From positions 1 to 19,924 of the forward strand of contig JBPCKZ010000238.1 in NCBI GenBank assembly GCA_051003795.1: DNA of 19,924 nt, in the 5' to 3' direction. Below, one piece after another: positions 7,110-14,345 of this stretch. Under the pieces are notes generated by a model, which was given only the letters and a program-made list of their open reading frames with translations, made no database searches and was not told the DNA's origin. Made by a program: the position numbers and the translations under genes. Position 1 is the stretch's first letter. Every line of letters starts with the position of its first letter. This DNA is from JALYXS01 sp051003795. GTDB lineage: Bacteria; Acidobacteriota; Terriglobia; Bryobacterales; Bryobacteraceae.

Positions 7110-8335
7110 ATCGGCCTAGCGCAATTCGCGGACGCTTTCGCCAGCCCTATCTTCTTTCCGCCGTTCCGTTCGATTAGCTCGGAATATAGCTTTTCCCATT
7201 GGCCCAGAATGCTTTCCACATCGAATCGCGCCCTGGCATGCGCCGTTCCCGCTCCAGCCATTTCATTGCGTTCGGAAGCGGACAGATTCATCATCCGTTC
7301 CATGGCCCCGGCCAGCGACTCCACGTTGCGGGGCGGAACGATAAACCCGGTCTTGCCATCCACCACAATTTCCGGATTGCCTCCCACGGAAGTGGCAACT
7401 ATCGGCAGTCCGGCAGCCGACGCCTCCAACAACACCATGGGCAGTCCCTCCAGGTGGGACGACATCACGAAGGCGTCGGCGGCGTTCATGATTTGCGGGA
7501 TATCCCGGCGGACGCCCAGAAAGCGAACATGGTTTTCGACGCCACACGCGCGAACCAGGGAACGGATCTCCGCTTCCAACGGACCCTGGCCGCAAATCAA
7601 GAGCACGGTGAGCTTGCCGGTTCGGGCCAATAGTCTTGTCCAGGCGCAAATCATATCGGGATAGGCTTTGGCCAAGGTGAACCGTCCCACGGCCAGCCAC
7701 ACGAATAATCCGTCCACGTCCAGATCCCGCCGCGTGCGGTCGCGCGTGGCGGGATTGGGCTGGTAATTGGCCGTGTTCACGCCGTTATGAATTACCGTAA
7801 TCCTGCCCGAACGAACGGCGCCTCGTTTCACGTAGCTTTGGATCCCCGGACCGCAGATGACGGTCGTCAGGTCGCTCAAGCGGTCGGTCAGACCGTGGGC
7901 TATTTCGAGGAAGCGGCCAGAACTGCCGTTCACTCGTTCCATCGTCAAATTGTGCAGCGTGCCGATCAACACCGGAATGGAATGCAGGGGGCGAACGGCC
8001 CGCGCCAGGAGATTGGCCTGCGGCATATGGCAATGAACCAAGTCGGGGCGGAACTCGCGCAGCTCACGGATCAGACGGAATAGGGCGCGCGGATCGGGGA
8101 TACCCGGACGCATTCCCAGAGAGGCAATGGGAATATCCGAATCCTCCAACTCGGGCGCCAGGGGACTGGGCGGAAGCAGCGAAACGATTTTCAGGCACCA
8201 TCCGCGGGCTCGCAGGCCCAGACTCAACAACATCACCTGCTCTTCCGCCCCGCCGCCCTTCCCTAAATTCGTAGAGAGCATGAGGATGCGGCCTTTGGCT
8301 AAAGCGGATGACACCATCCGATGCCGCGGCTTCAT
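7106..8335 (-). CDS. Glycosyltransferase, GT4 type (GT-B fold)
   Basis: 409 residues, normal for GT4 enzymes. The N-terminal domain starts with ILMLSTNLGKGGGAEEQV (glycine-rich acceptor-side loop) and includes RPDLVHCHMPQANLLAR. The C-terminal domain has the strand LAVGRFTLAKAYPDM, the ICGQGPLEAEI motif, and the nucleotide-sugar-binding E-x7-E pair (Glu296, Glu304) in LEGLPMVLLEASAAG. Retaining transfer of a sugar from a nucleotide donor to a lipid-linked glycan in the cytoplasm is the expected role. It is clearly paralogous to the protein at 9492-10670 (shared STxLxxGGGAE, RPGxPDPR and CTLHN/GTLHN regions). The ATG overlaps the previous stop (ATGA). Donor and linkage cannot be told from sequence. 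Confidence 0.88.
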   Translation of the reverse strand: MKPRHRMVSSALAKGRILMLSTNLGKGGGAEEQVMLLSLGLRARGWCLKIVSLLPPSPLAPELEDSDIPIASLGMRPGIPDPRALFRLIRELREFRPDLVHCHMPQANLLARAVRPLHSIPVLIGTLHNLTMERVNGSSGRFLEIAHGLTDRLSDLTTVICGPGIQSYVKRGAVRSGRITVIHNGVNTANYQPNPATRDRTRRDLDVDGLFVWLAVGRFTLAKAYPDMICAWTRLLARTGKLTVLLICGQGPLEAEIRSLVRACGVENHVRFLGVRRDIPQIMNAADAFVMSSHLEGLPMVLLEASAAGLPIVATSVGGNPEIVVDGKTGFIVPPRNVESLAGAMERMMNLSASERNEMAGAGTAHARARFDVESILGQWEKLYSELIERNGGKKIGLAKASANCARPI

Positions 8336-9495
8336 CGCATTCCCGCCACGCGCGCGACGCTTTTTTTCGCATCTCGTTCCGCATCGGATATTCGTCCCGC
8401 CGAGAGCACGTCCGCGTACACCGCGCGAGTCCGGCTCAACATGCGGTCCAGGGTGAAGTTTTCGAGGTAAGATCGCCGCCCCCGGGCTCCCGTTTCTCGC
8501 CGCAGCACCGGATCGGCGATCAGTCTCGCGAGGTGCATCCGCATGCTCTCCACATCGCCTTTGGGAGACAGGAAGCCGGTGATTCCATGCGTCACGGCTT
8601 CCCGCACGCCTCCGACGTCCGTCGCGGCCACGGGCAAGCCCGCGCGCATGGCTTCGAGAATGCTGATCGGAAAAGCCTCGGATAGCGAAGCCAGGGCGAA
8701 TATCTGCGATTGAGCCAGCCGGCCGGCCACGTCTCCGCGGACGCCCAAAAAATTCACCCGGTTGGAAATGCCGAGCGCGGCGGCTTGCAGGCGGGCGGAT
8801 TCTTCAAGAGGTCCTTCCCCGATCAGATCGAGATGCCAGGGGAAATCCAGCAGGCCCGCGACGGCATTCAGCAGCATCGCGTGGTCTTTCGGATGTTCGA
8901 ACCTCGCGACCATGGCGATGCGCGGCGGATGTTGCGCGGGGTTGGCCCGAAGCCCGCCCGCGACGTCGGGGCATCCGTTGTACACGACCTCGAGTTTCCC
9001 GGCCGGCGCGATGTGGTGCTTCAGCGCGAGATCCTTCTCGTAACCGCAAACGTTAATGATCCGCCTGGTCAGTGGCGCGGCGATTCGCTCCGCAAACCGG
9101 TAGACTGGGGCCATGCGGGACGAGACGCGGTCCGAAATGGTCCAGCCATGCGGCGTGAAGACCGCCGGGATTCCGGCGAGCCCGCTCGCGGCGCGCCCGA
9201 CCATCCCGGCTTTCGCGGTGTGCGCCGAGACGAGGTCCGGCTTGATCTCCCGAAAGGCGCGAGCCATTTCGAGTACCGCCAGGAAATCCCGCCACGGGCG
9301 GATGGGGCGGGCCAGATGCCGGAGCGGGCGGAACGGGATACCGCGCCGCGCGAATTCTTCCGTCACCGGGCCCTCTCCGCCCACCAGAATCACGACGTCA
9401 TCCCCTTGGGCGAGTAACGCTTCCGCAAGGTCGCTGACGTGTACGGTGGCGCCCCCGACCGAGTCGGCGCGCGTGATGACGTAAACGATTTTCAT
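8332..9495 (-). CDS. Glycosyltransferase, GT4 type
   Basis: 387 residues. Starts with the strand KIVYVITRADSVGGATVHV and the glycine loop; DLVSAHTAKAGMVGRAAS and TPHGWTISDR are typical of a subgroup of exopolysaccharide GT4 enzymes. The C-terminal domain shows IAMVARFEHPKDH, LDLIGEGPLEES, and the E-x7-E pair Glu273/Glu281 (SEAFPISILEAMRAG). Expected to add one sugar to the lipid-linked repeat unit. It is less similar to the other three transferases than the 7106-8335 and 9492-10670 pair are to each other. Start ATG at 9495 overlaps the previous stop (ATGA); the stop overlaps the next start (ATGA). The C-terminal tail is Lys/Arg-rich. Confidence 0.88.
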   Translation of the reverse strand: MKIVYVITRADSVGGATVHVSDLAEALLAQGDDVVILVGGEGPVTEEFARRGIPFRPLRHLARPIRPWRDFLAVLEMARAFREIKPDLVSAHTAKAGMVGRAASGLAGIPAVFTPHGWTISDRVSSRMAPVYRFAERIAAPLTRRIINVCGYEKDLALKHHIAPAGKLEVVYNGCPDVAGGLRANPAQHPPRIAMVARFEHPKDHAMLLNAVAGLLDFPWHLDLIGEGPLEESARLQAAALGISNRVNFLGVRGDVAGRLAQSQIFALASLSEAFPISILEAMRAGLPVAATDVGGVREAVTHGITGFLSPKGDVESMRMHLARLIADPVLRRETGARGRRSYLENFTLDRMLSRTRAVYADVLSAGRISDAERDAKKSVARVAGMR

Positions 9496-10670
9496 TGGAT
9501 TGGGAGCGCCCGCCCGAACGCCCGCCGCGACAGGACCTCGCGGTACAGATCTTCCCAGCGATCGACAACGGTCTCGATGCGGTGATTGGCCTCCACGTGC
9601 GCTTGACCCGCGCGGCCCATCGAGCGCCGCTCCTCGCCGGGCAAGCTCATCATGCGGCGCATTTGTTCCCCCAGGGCCGCCGGATTGCCCGGCCCGCTCA
9701 GAAAACCGGTACGGCCCTCGAGTACGATTTCGGGAATGCCGCCGACGGCGGTGGCAACGATCGGAAGCCCCGTGGCGGCCGCTTCCAATAGCGCCAAAGG
9801 AGATCCCTCGAATGCCGAGGACATGACGAACGCGTCGGCGGCGTTCAATACGTCGGGCATGTCGGCGCGCCGTCCGAGGAACCGGACATCTCCGGCGATC
9901 CGCAGTTCCTCCGCGAGCGCGCCCATTTGCCGCTCGAGCGACCCGGTTCCCGAAATCAGCAGAACCGTGCCCGCGCGCTCGCTCTCCGAAAGGGTCGCAA
10001 ACGCCCGGAGCATGTTGCCGTAATCTTTTTGCATTTCAAGCCGGCCAGCCGCCAGCCACACGAACTTCTCTTCCACGCCCAGACTGCGCCGGACACGCTC
10101 CCGCGCGGCGGCATCGGGCCGGAACACCGCCATGTCGATACCATTCGGGATCATGCGAATCTTGTGCGGCGGAGCCGCTTTGACGCGCACGCACTCGTCC
10201 ACGGCGCATTGGCAGATAGCGGTGGTTATGTCGGCCAGCGAATCCGTCCAGCGATGCATGATTTCGAGCGCGCGGCCGTGATCGCGATGGATGCCGCTCA
10301 TGTTGACGTTGTGCAGGGTGCAGACGATGGCGCGCGCGGGCAACATGCGCCGGAGGGCGCGGGCCGCCAGATTGGCGTGCGCCATGTGGCTGTGGACGAT
10401 GTGCGGACGATGGCGGCGGAGCATCGCGATCAGCGGCGCCAGCTTGCGGGGATCGGGCCGCCCCGGCCGCATGTGGAGGCACTGCATTTCGATTCCGGCC
10501 CGGATGAGCGGAACGGGACACGGCGCGGCCTCCACCATGGAAGCGATATCCACTTCCCAGCCGCGCGATTTCAATCCGGTGGCGAGGCTGACCGCCTGCG
10601 CCTCCGCGCCCCCGCCGACCAGGTCCGTCGAAAGCACGAAAATGCGGCCGCGCCACTCGCTCGAGATCAA
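9492..10670 (-). CDS. Glycosyltransferase, GT4 type, TTG start
   Basis: 392 residues from TTG 10670. This start overlaps the previous stop (TTGA) and is preceded by GGGGAG with 5 bases spacing (10676-10681). It gives MISSEWRGRIFVLSTDLVGGGAE, aligning with the paralog at 7106-8335. The same frame stays open far upstream, to 11639, but that part lies inside the preceding glycosyltransferase gene and resembles no protein. Motifs: IVHSHMAHANLAAR, VCTLHNVNMSG, IRMIPNGIDM, LAAGRLEMQKDY, LLISGTGSLERQ and E-x7-E Glu288/Glu296 in FEGSPLALLEAAATG. Expected role: transfer of a sugar to the lipid-linked repeat unit. Confidence 0.86.
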   Translation of the reverse strand: MISSEWRGRIFVLSTDLVGGGAEAQAVSLATGLKSRGWEVDIASMVEAAPCPVPLIRAGIEMQCLHMRPGRPDPRKLAPLIAMLRRHRPHIVHSHMAHANLAARALRRMLPARAIVCTLHNVNMSGIHRDHGRALEIMHRWTDSLADITTAICQCAVDECVRVKAAPPHKIRMIPNGIDMAVFRPDAAARERVRRSLGVEEKFVWLAAGRLEMQKDYGNMLRAFATLSESERAGTVLLISGTGSLERQMGALAEELRIAGDVRFLGRRADMPDVLNAADAFVMSSAFEGSPLALLEAAATGLPIVATAVGGIPEIVLEGRTGFLSGPGNPAALGEQMRRMMSLPGEERRSMGRAGQAHVEANHRIETVVDRWEDLYREVLSRRAFGRALPIQ

Positions 10671-11842
10671 GCCCGCTCCCCGACGATCTCGGCTGGGTAA
10701 CCGTCGTTTTTTCCGAGCCGCAACCGCGAGGAAGCGGTTCGGAGAAGTTTTTCGTATAAGCGTTCGTATGCCCGGACCATCACGGGGCAGTCGAACCGCT
10801 CTTGCGCGCGGGTCGCTGCGAATCGGCCCATCGATGCGCGCTCGCCGGCGTTGTCGAGCAACCGGCGAATCGCCGAAGCAAGCGTCGCCGAATCTCCGGG
10901 AGGGACCAGCAGTCCACTCACGCCGTCCTCCACCAGTTCCGGGAGCCCTCCGACGCTGGTTGCGATAACCGGCACCCCGGCCGCCATCGCCTCCATTACC
11001 GAGAGCGGGCTGCCCTCCCATCGCGAGGCCATGACGAACAAGTCGACCGCCGAAAGCACGTCCGGCATGTCGGTTCGCCGCCCCAGGAAGCGAACTCTCC
11101 CGCCCAAGCCAAGGGCGGCGGCTTGCTCCTCGATCGCGGCCCGCAACGGCCCGTCCCCCGCCAGCAATAAGCGCGCGCGCGGATGGCTCGCCGGGCCGGC
11201 CGCGAAAGCGTTGAGGAGATTGGCGTGATCCTTTTGCGGCGCGAGCCGGCCCACGCATAGGCACAGGAGCTCGTCTTCGCCGAAGCCTTCCCGTTTGCGC
11301 CACTCCCCGCCACTCGCCGGGCCGCGTCGATAATCGCGCACGGGAATGCCATACGGAATGAGCGCGCCTTCGTCGATCCCGTAAACCTGCCGGATCGTGG
11401 CGGCCACTTCGCGCGCGATCGCCACTGGAACTACTCCCCGCCGGAACGCGATCCGCTGCAGCGCGCGGCCCGCGCGATCGACTTCCATATGTGCCACGTT
11501 GTGAACCGTATGGACCTGGACGGGAACGCGTTGCCACAAAGCGGCCGGATAGGTGTAACGCAGCACGTAATTGTGCGTGTGAAGGACGTGGGGCCGGAAC
11601 TCGCGCGAGACGCGAGCGAACCGGGGGAACATCCGCCAATCGAAGCCGCGGCGCTTGTGCAGATGAAACGTTGGCACGTCGCTTTGTTTCAGCAGTCCTT
11701 CGAGACCGCCATCCGCGTCATATAAGCTCACGACCGCCGGCTCGAAGCGCTTGCGGTCGGTCCCGCGGGCCAGGTACCCGACGATATTCTCGAGACCGTA
11801 AGGGATCAGCTCCGGCACTACATGCAGCACGCGCGTTCTCAT
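10667..11842 (-). CDS. Glycosyltransferase, GT4 type (first of the array)
   Basis: 391 residues from ATG 11842, which overlaps the previous stop (ATGA). N-terminal domain: VLHVVPELIPYGLENIVGYLA, PHVLHTHNYVLRY and VHTVHNVAH. C-terminal domain: CVGRLAPQKDHANLL, LLLAGDGPLRAAI, GRRTDMPDVLSAVDLFV and E-x7-E Glu276/Glu284 (WEGSPLSVMEAMAAG). The VGRLAPQKD form with the lysine that contacts the donor phosphate is complete. Likely adds a sugar early in repeat-unit assembly, though the order of the four transferases cannot be read from sequence. An open extension upstream to 11962 lies in the neighbouring membrane-protein gene and was rejected. Confidence 0.88.
   Translation of the reverse strand: MRTRVLHVVPELIPYGLENIVGYLARGTDRKRFEPAVVSLYDADGGLEGLLKQSDVPTFHLHKRRGFDWRMFPRFARVSREFRPHVLHTHNYVLRYTYPAALWQRVPVQVHTVHNVAHMEVDRAGRALQRIAFRRGVVPVAIAREVAATIRQVYGIDEGALIPYGIPVRDYRRGPASGGEWRKREGFGEDELLCLCVGRLAPQKDHANLLNAFAAGPASHPRARLLLAGDGPLRAAIEEQAAALGLGGRVRFLGRRTDMPDVLSAVDLFVMASRWEGSPLSVMEAMAAGVPVIATSVGGLPELVEDGVSGLLVPPGDSATLASAIRRLLDNAGERASMGRFAATRAQERFDCPVMVRAYERLYEKLLRTASSRLRLGKNDGYPAEIVGERA
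10676..10681 (-). promoter_or_regulatory. Shine-Dalgarno deciding the TTG start of the 9492-10670 glycosyltransferase
   Basis: Minus-strand GGGGAG, five bases before TTG 10670, inside the end of the preceding transferase gene. It supports the short protein over the long open frame extending upstream. Confidence 0.6.
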
Positions 11843-13083
11843 TCGATCCCTCCGTTCGCGAACGCGCGGCGAGCGGTTCCCCATTGCGCGGCGAGCAGGC
11901 TGAACAGCAGCCAGGTGGGCTTGCGATGCTCCCAGCTCAGGGTGGAAGCGCCCACGGCCCACGCGGTGAGCGTAACGATCCAGAGCTTCCGCTCGAGAGA
12001 CGGCAAATCGCGGATCGACAGCACCAGCACTCCCAACAGCCCGGCGAACGTCAGAAAGCCGATGGCGCCGCCTTCGACCAGCACGGACAGGAAACTGTTA
12101 TGCGCCACGAAAACCATGCCCATTCCGGTGCCAAGCTCCGCCCTGACCGCCGCCGGATAGGCGCCCGCACCCACGCCCAGGAACGGATGCCGGCCGAGCG
12201 CGTCCAGTCCGGCCGCCCAGATTGTGGTGCGCTGGTTTAGAGTGCCTTGGGTGACTTCCGAATGAATCGTCGCGATCCTCTTCCACGACGATTCGGGAAC
12301 GTACAGCATCGCCGCCACCGCGAAGACCGCGATCGTCGCGAGATTCGCGACCTGGACGCGGCGGGTCAACCTTCGAAATGTCCACGGCGCGAGCGATAGG
12401 CCGATCACGCCCGCGATCAATGCGCCGCGCGATGCGGTCAGCAGGAGCGCCGAGCTCGCCACCACGAGTTGAACGCGGTAAATCAAGGCTTTGAAGCCCT
12501 TGGCGCGCAGCATCAGATAGTACGAGAGCGGAATGCTCAGGGCCAGCGTGAGGCCGAGATCGTTCGGCTCGAAGCCCGTCGTGGCGTATCGCAAATAGTA
12601 CGTTTGCCGGCTGAAAAGGTAGTTGCCGATCGTGTCGCCCGCCGACACGAGCGTACCCAGAACGTAGGCCTGCATGAGCAGTTGCTGCTCGCGGTCGTCG
12701 CGGCCAAACTCCCAGATCAGCCACGCCATCGCGAACAGTTGGAAAAAAGTGAAAGCCCTTTCTTGCGTCCAATCGGGATCGAGGCTCCAGCAGTACGTGG
12801 CCGCCGCCCAAAATACGAATGCGGCCATCGCGACGTGCGCGGGAGAGGGCCGCCGGATGCGCCCCGCCTCGACGATCGCGAGCGCGCCCACGGCGATGGC
12901 GACGGCCCCGATCAGCCGCGTTATGGTCCCGATTCCAGGGAATTCGAGCACCTTCTCGCCGGGGAGGGTGAACACGAAGATCCACAGAAAACCGAACGCA
13001 ATCCTTCCAAAGGCGGAGAGGCCGGCATTCGAGCGCGCGGGCGTCCATGCGTCATGGGCAAACATCGACGGAGCGGCGCTCAC
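11839..13083 (-). CDS. O-antigen ligase/polymerase-type membrane protein (Wzy_C domain)
   Basis: 414 residues from GTG 13083 (GTGA overlap with the flippase stop); an ATG at 13065 is an alternative. A polytopic membrane protein of about ten hydrophobic segments. Typical features: ASRGALIAGVIGL after a central segment, a long periplasmic-type loop containing RTTIWAAGLDALGRHPFLGVGAG, and FVAHNSFLSVLVEGGAIG with the HN motif of the Wzy_C/O-antigen ligase family. It could be the Wzy polymerase joining repeat units at the inner membrane, or a ligase; sequence alone does not separate these. It is the only such gene in the window and sits between flippase and transferases, so polymerase is the better guess. 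Confidence 0.83.
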   Translation of the reverse strand: MSAAPSMFAHDAWTPARSNAGLSAFGRIAFGFLWIFVFTLPGEKVLEFPGIGTITRLIGAVAIAVGALAIVEAGRIRRPSPAHVAMAAFVFWAAATYCWSLDPDWTQERAFTFFQLFAMAWLIWEFGRDDREQQLLMQAYVLGTLVSAGDTIGNYLFSRQTYYLRYATTGFEPNDLGLTLALSIPLSYYLMLRAKGFKALIYRVQLVVASSALLLTASRGALIAGVIGLSLAPWTFRRLTRRVQVANLATIAVFAVAAMLYVPESSWKRIATIHSEVTQGTLNQRTTIWAAGLDALGRHPFLGVGAGAYPAAVRAELGTGMGMVFVAHNSFLSVLVEGGAIGFLTFAGLLGVLVLSIRDLPSLERKLWIVTLTAWAVGASTLSWEHRKPTWLLFSLLAAQWGTARRAFANGGIE

Positions 13084-14345
13084 GCGGCCTCCGGTTTCAT
13101 GGCGCGCCAGAGGATTGCAATTTCGCCCAACACCTGCACTAGCGCCGCGATCCCGATGGCGAACGCGCCGCCGAGCAATCCGTACCTTGGAATCAGCCAG
13201 AAACTGCCAGCCGCGGCCGAGGCCGCCACCACGCCATATAGCGGCGCCTGCACGCGAAACGCGCGTGTCGCGGTGATCGCGTAACCGAGCAGCGATCCCA
13301 AATATCCGATGGCGCCGGCCGCCATCATGGCGACCAGCAGACCGGCATGCAGCGCGTATTCCGGCCGATAGACCAGCGTCAGGATGAAACGGCCCCCGAT
13401 GGCGGCGACCGCGATTCCCGCGAGGCCGATTCCCAGGCCCAGCGCCAGCAAGCGCGCCAGCAGTCCGCGGAACGCGCGCCGGTCGCCGTCGCTGAACAGC
13501 TTCGCAAGCCGCGGCGTGGCCGCCTGCCCGAGAGCGTTGACCACGGTGCCGCCCACCGTCATCAAGGATGCGATCGCCGAGAAGATGCCGAGCATGCGCT
13601 CGCCCTGGTGATGCTCGATCCAGTAGCGCGGCACGTTGGCGTCCAAGGAATTGAACATGAGCACGATTCCCAGCGGAAGCGCGATCCATAGCACGCGCAT
13701 CTGCCGCCGCAGGCTCGGACCGAACCGCCAGGCGGGGTTGCCCGGGACTTGGCGCAGATCGAATCCGAGCAGCACCGCAAGGCGCGCGAGCAGGGAAACC
13801 CCCACGCCCAAGAGCAGGCTGCCCGTAAGGGCGAAGCCGATCCCGATAGCCAGAGTCGCCAGAATGCCTCTCGCGATTAGCGAAATCGCGATCCGTTCCA
13901 TGCGCTCGCGCCGCTGCAGCCATCCGTAGCAGATGTCGCTCGCGCCATCGATCGCCTGCCCGGCGCTCACGGCCAGAATGATCCACGCCAGTTCCGCGCG
14001 ATAACCGCCGGCAAGGGTAATGAACGCGATAATTCCTAGTCCGGCGGCGGTCGTCAGAAGCCGCAGGCTCAGGTAATCGAGGAAGGGATTCTGGTTCCGG
14101 ACATCGGTCGCGATCACCGCGCGCAGATTCAGATGCGCAAGCATCAGCACCGGAGTGGCGATCGCGATGCCCAGCGCATATTGCCCCACGATCGCCGGAC
14201 TGCCGAGCTTCGCGAGCAGGCTGAGCGTCACCCATTGAAGCGCCGCGTAAATGAGCGTTCCGGCGGAGGTCCACGCGAAGTTCAGCCGGAGCGAGAGAGC
14301 TCTCGCGCCGCCCACCTTAAGCGGCGTGGCATAAGCGGTTTCCAT
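13080..14345 (-). CDS. Oligosaccharide flippase (Wzx type, MOP superfamily)
   Basis: 421 residues, mostly hydrophobic, with roughly twelve predicted membrane segments and basic loops between them (for example DLRQVPGNPAWRFGPSLRRQMR). The N-terminal FAWTSAGTLIYAALQWVTLSLLAKLGSPAIVGQYALGIA pattern, with its first-helix G-x-x-x-Y and the VGQY motif, is typical of Wzx-like translocases. Expected to move the lipid-linked repeat unit across the inner membrane to the polymerase encoded next. The ATG begins immediately after the stop of the Wzc-like gene with no gap; the stop overlaps the next start (GTGA). Confidence 0.85.
   Translation of the reverse strand: METAYATPLKVGGARALSLRLNFAWTSAGTLIYAALQWVTLSLLAKLGSPAIVGQYALGIAIATPVLMLAHLNLRAVIATDVRNQNPFLDYLSLRLLTTAAGLGIIAFITLAGGYRAELAWIILAVSAGQAIDGASDICYGWLQRRERMERIAISLIARGILATLAIGIGFALTGSLLLGVGVSLLARLAVLLGFDLRQVPGNPAWRFGPSLRRQMRVLWIALPLGIVLMFNSLDANVPRYWIEHHQGERMLGIFSAIASLMTVGGTVVNALGQAATPRLAKLFSDGDRRAFRGLLARLLALGLGIGLAGIAVAAIGGRFILTLVYRPEYALHAGLLVAMMAAGAIGYLGSLLGYAITATRAFRVQAPLYGVVAASAAAGSFWLIPRYGLLGGAFAIGIAALVQVLGEIAILWRAMKPEAA

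Noticed and set aside
9492..11639. One very long minus-strand frame that would give a 715-residue glycosyltransferase
   Set aside because: The part above 10670 lies inside the neighbouring transferase gene, resembles no protein, and is explained by GC-rich codon bias; a TTG with good Shine-Dalgarno at 10670 is the better start.
11839..14274. A long minus-strand frame fusing the O-antigen ligase-type protein to an upstream extension
   Set aside because: The extension is the shadow of the flippase gene and is rich in Arg/Gly/Ala without membrane segments; the GTGA overlap at 13083 marks the start.
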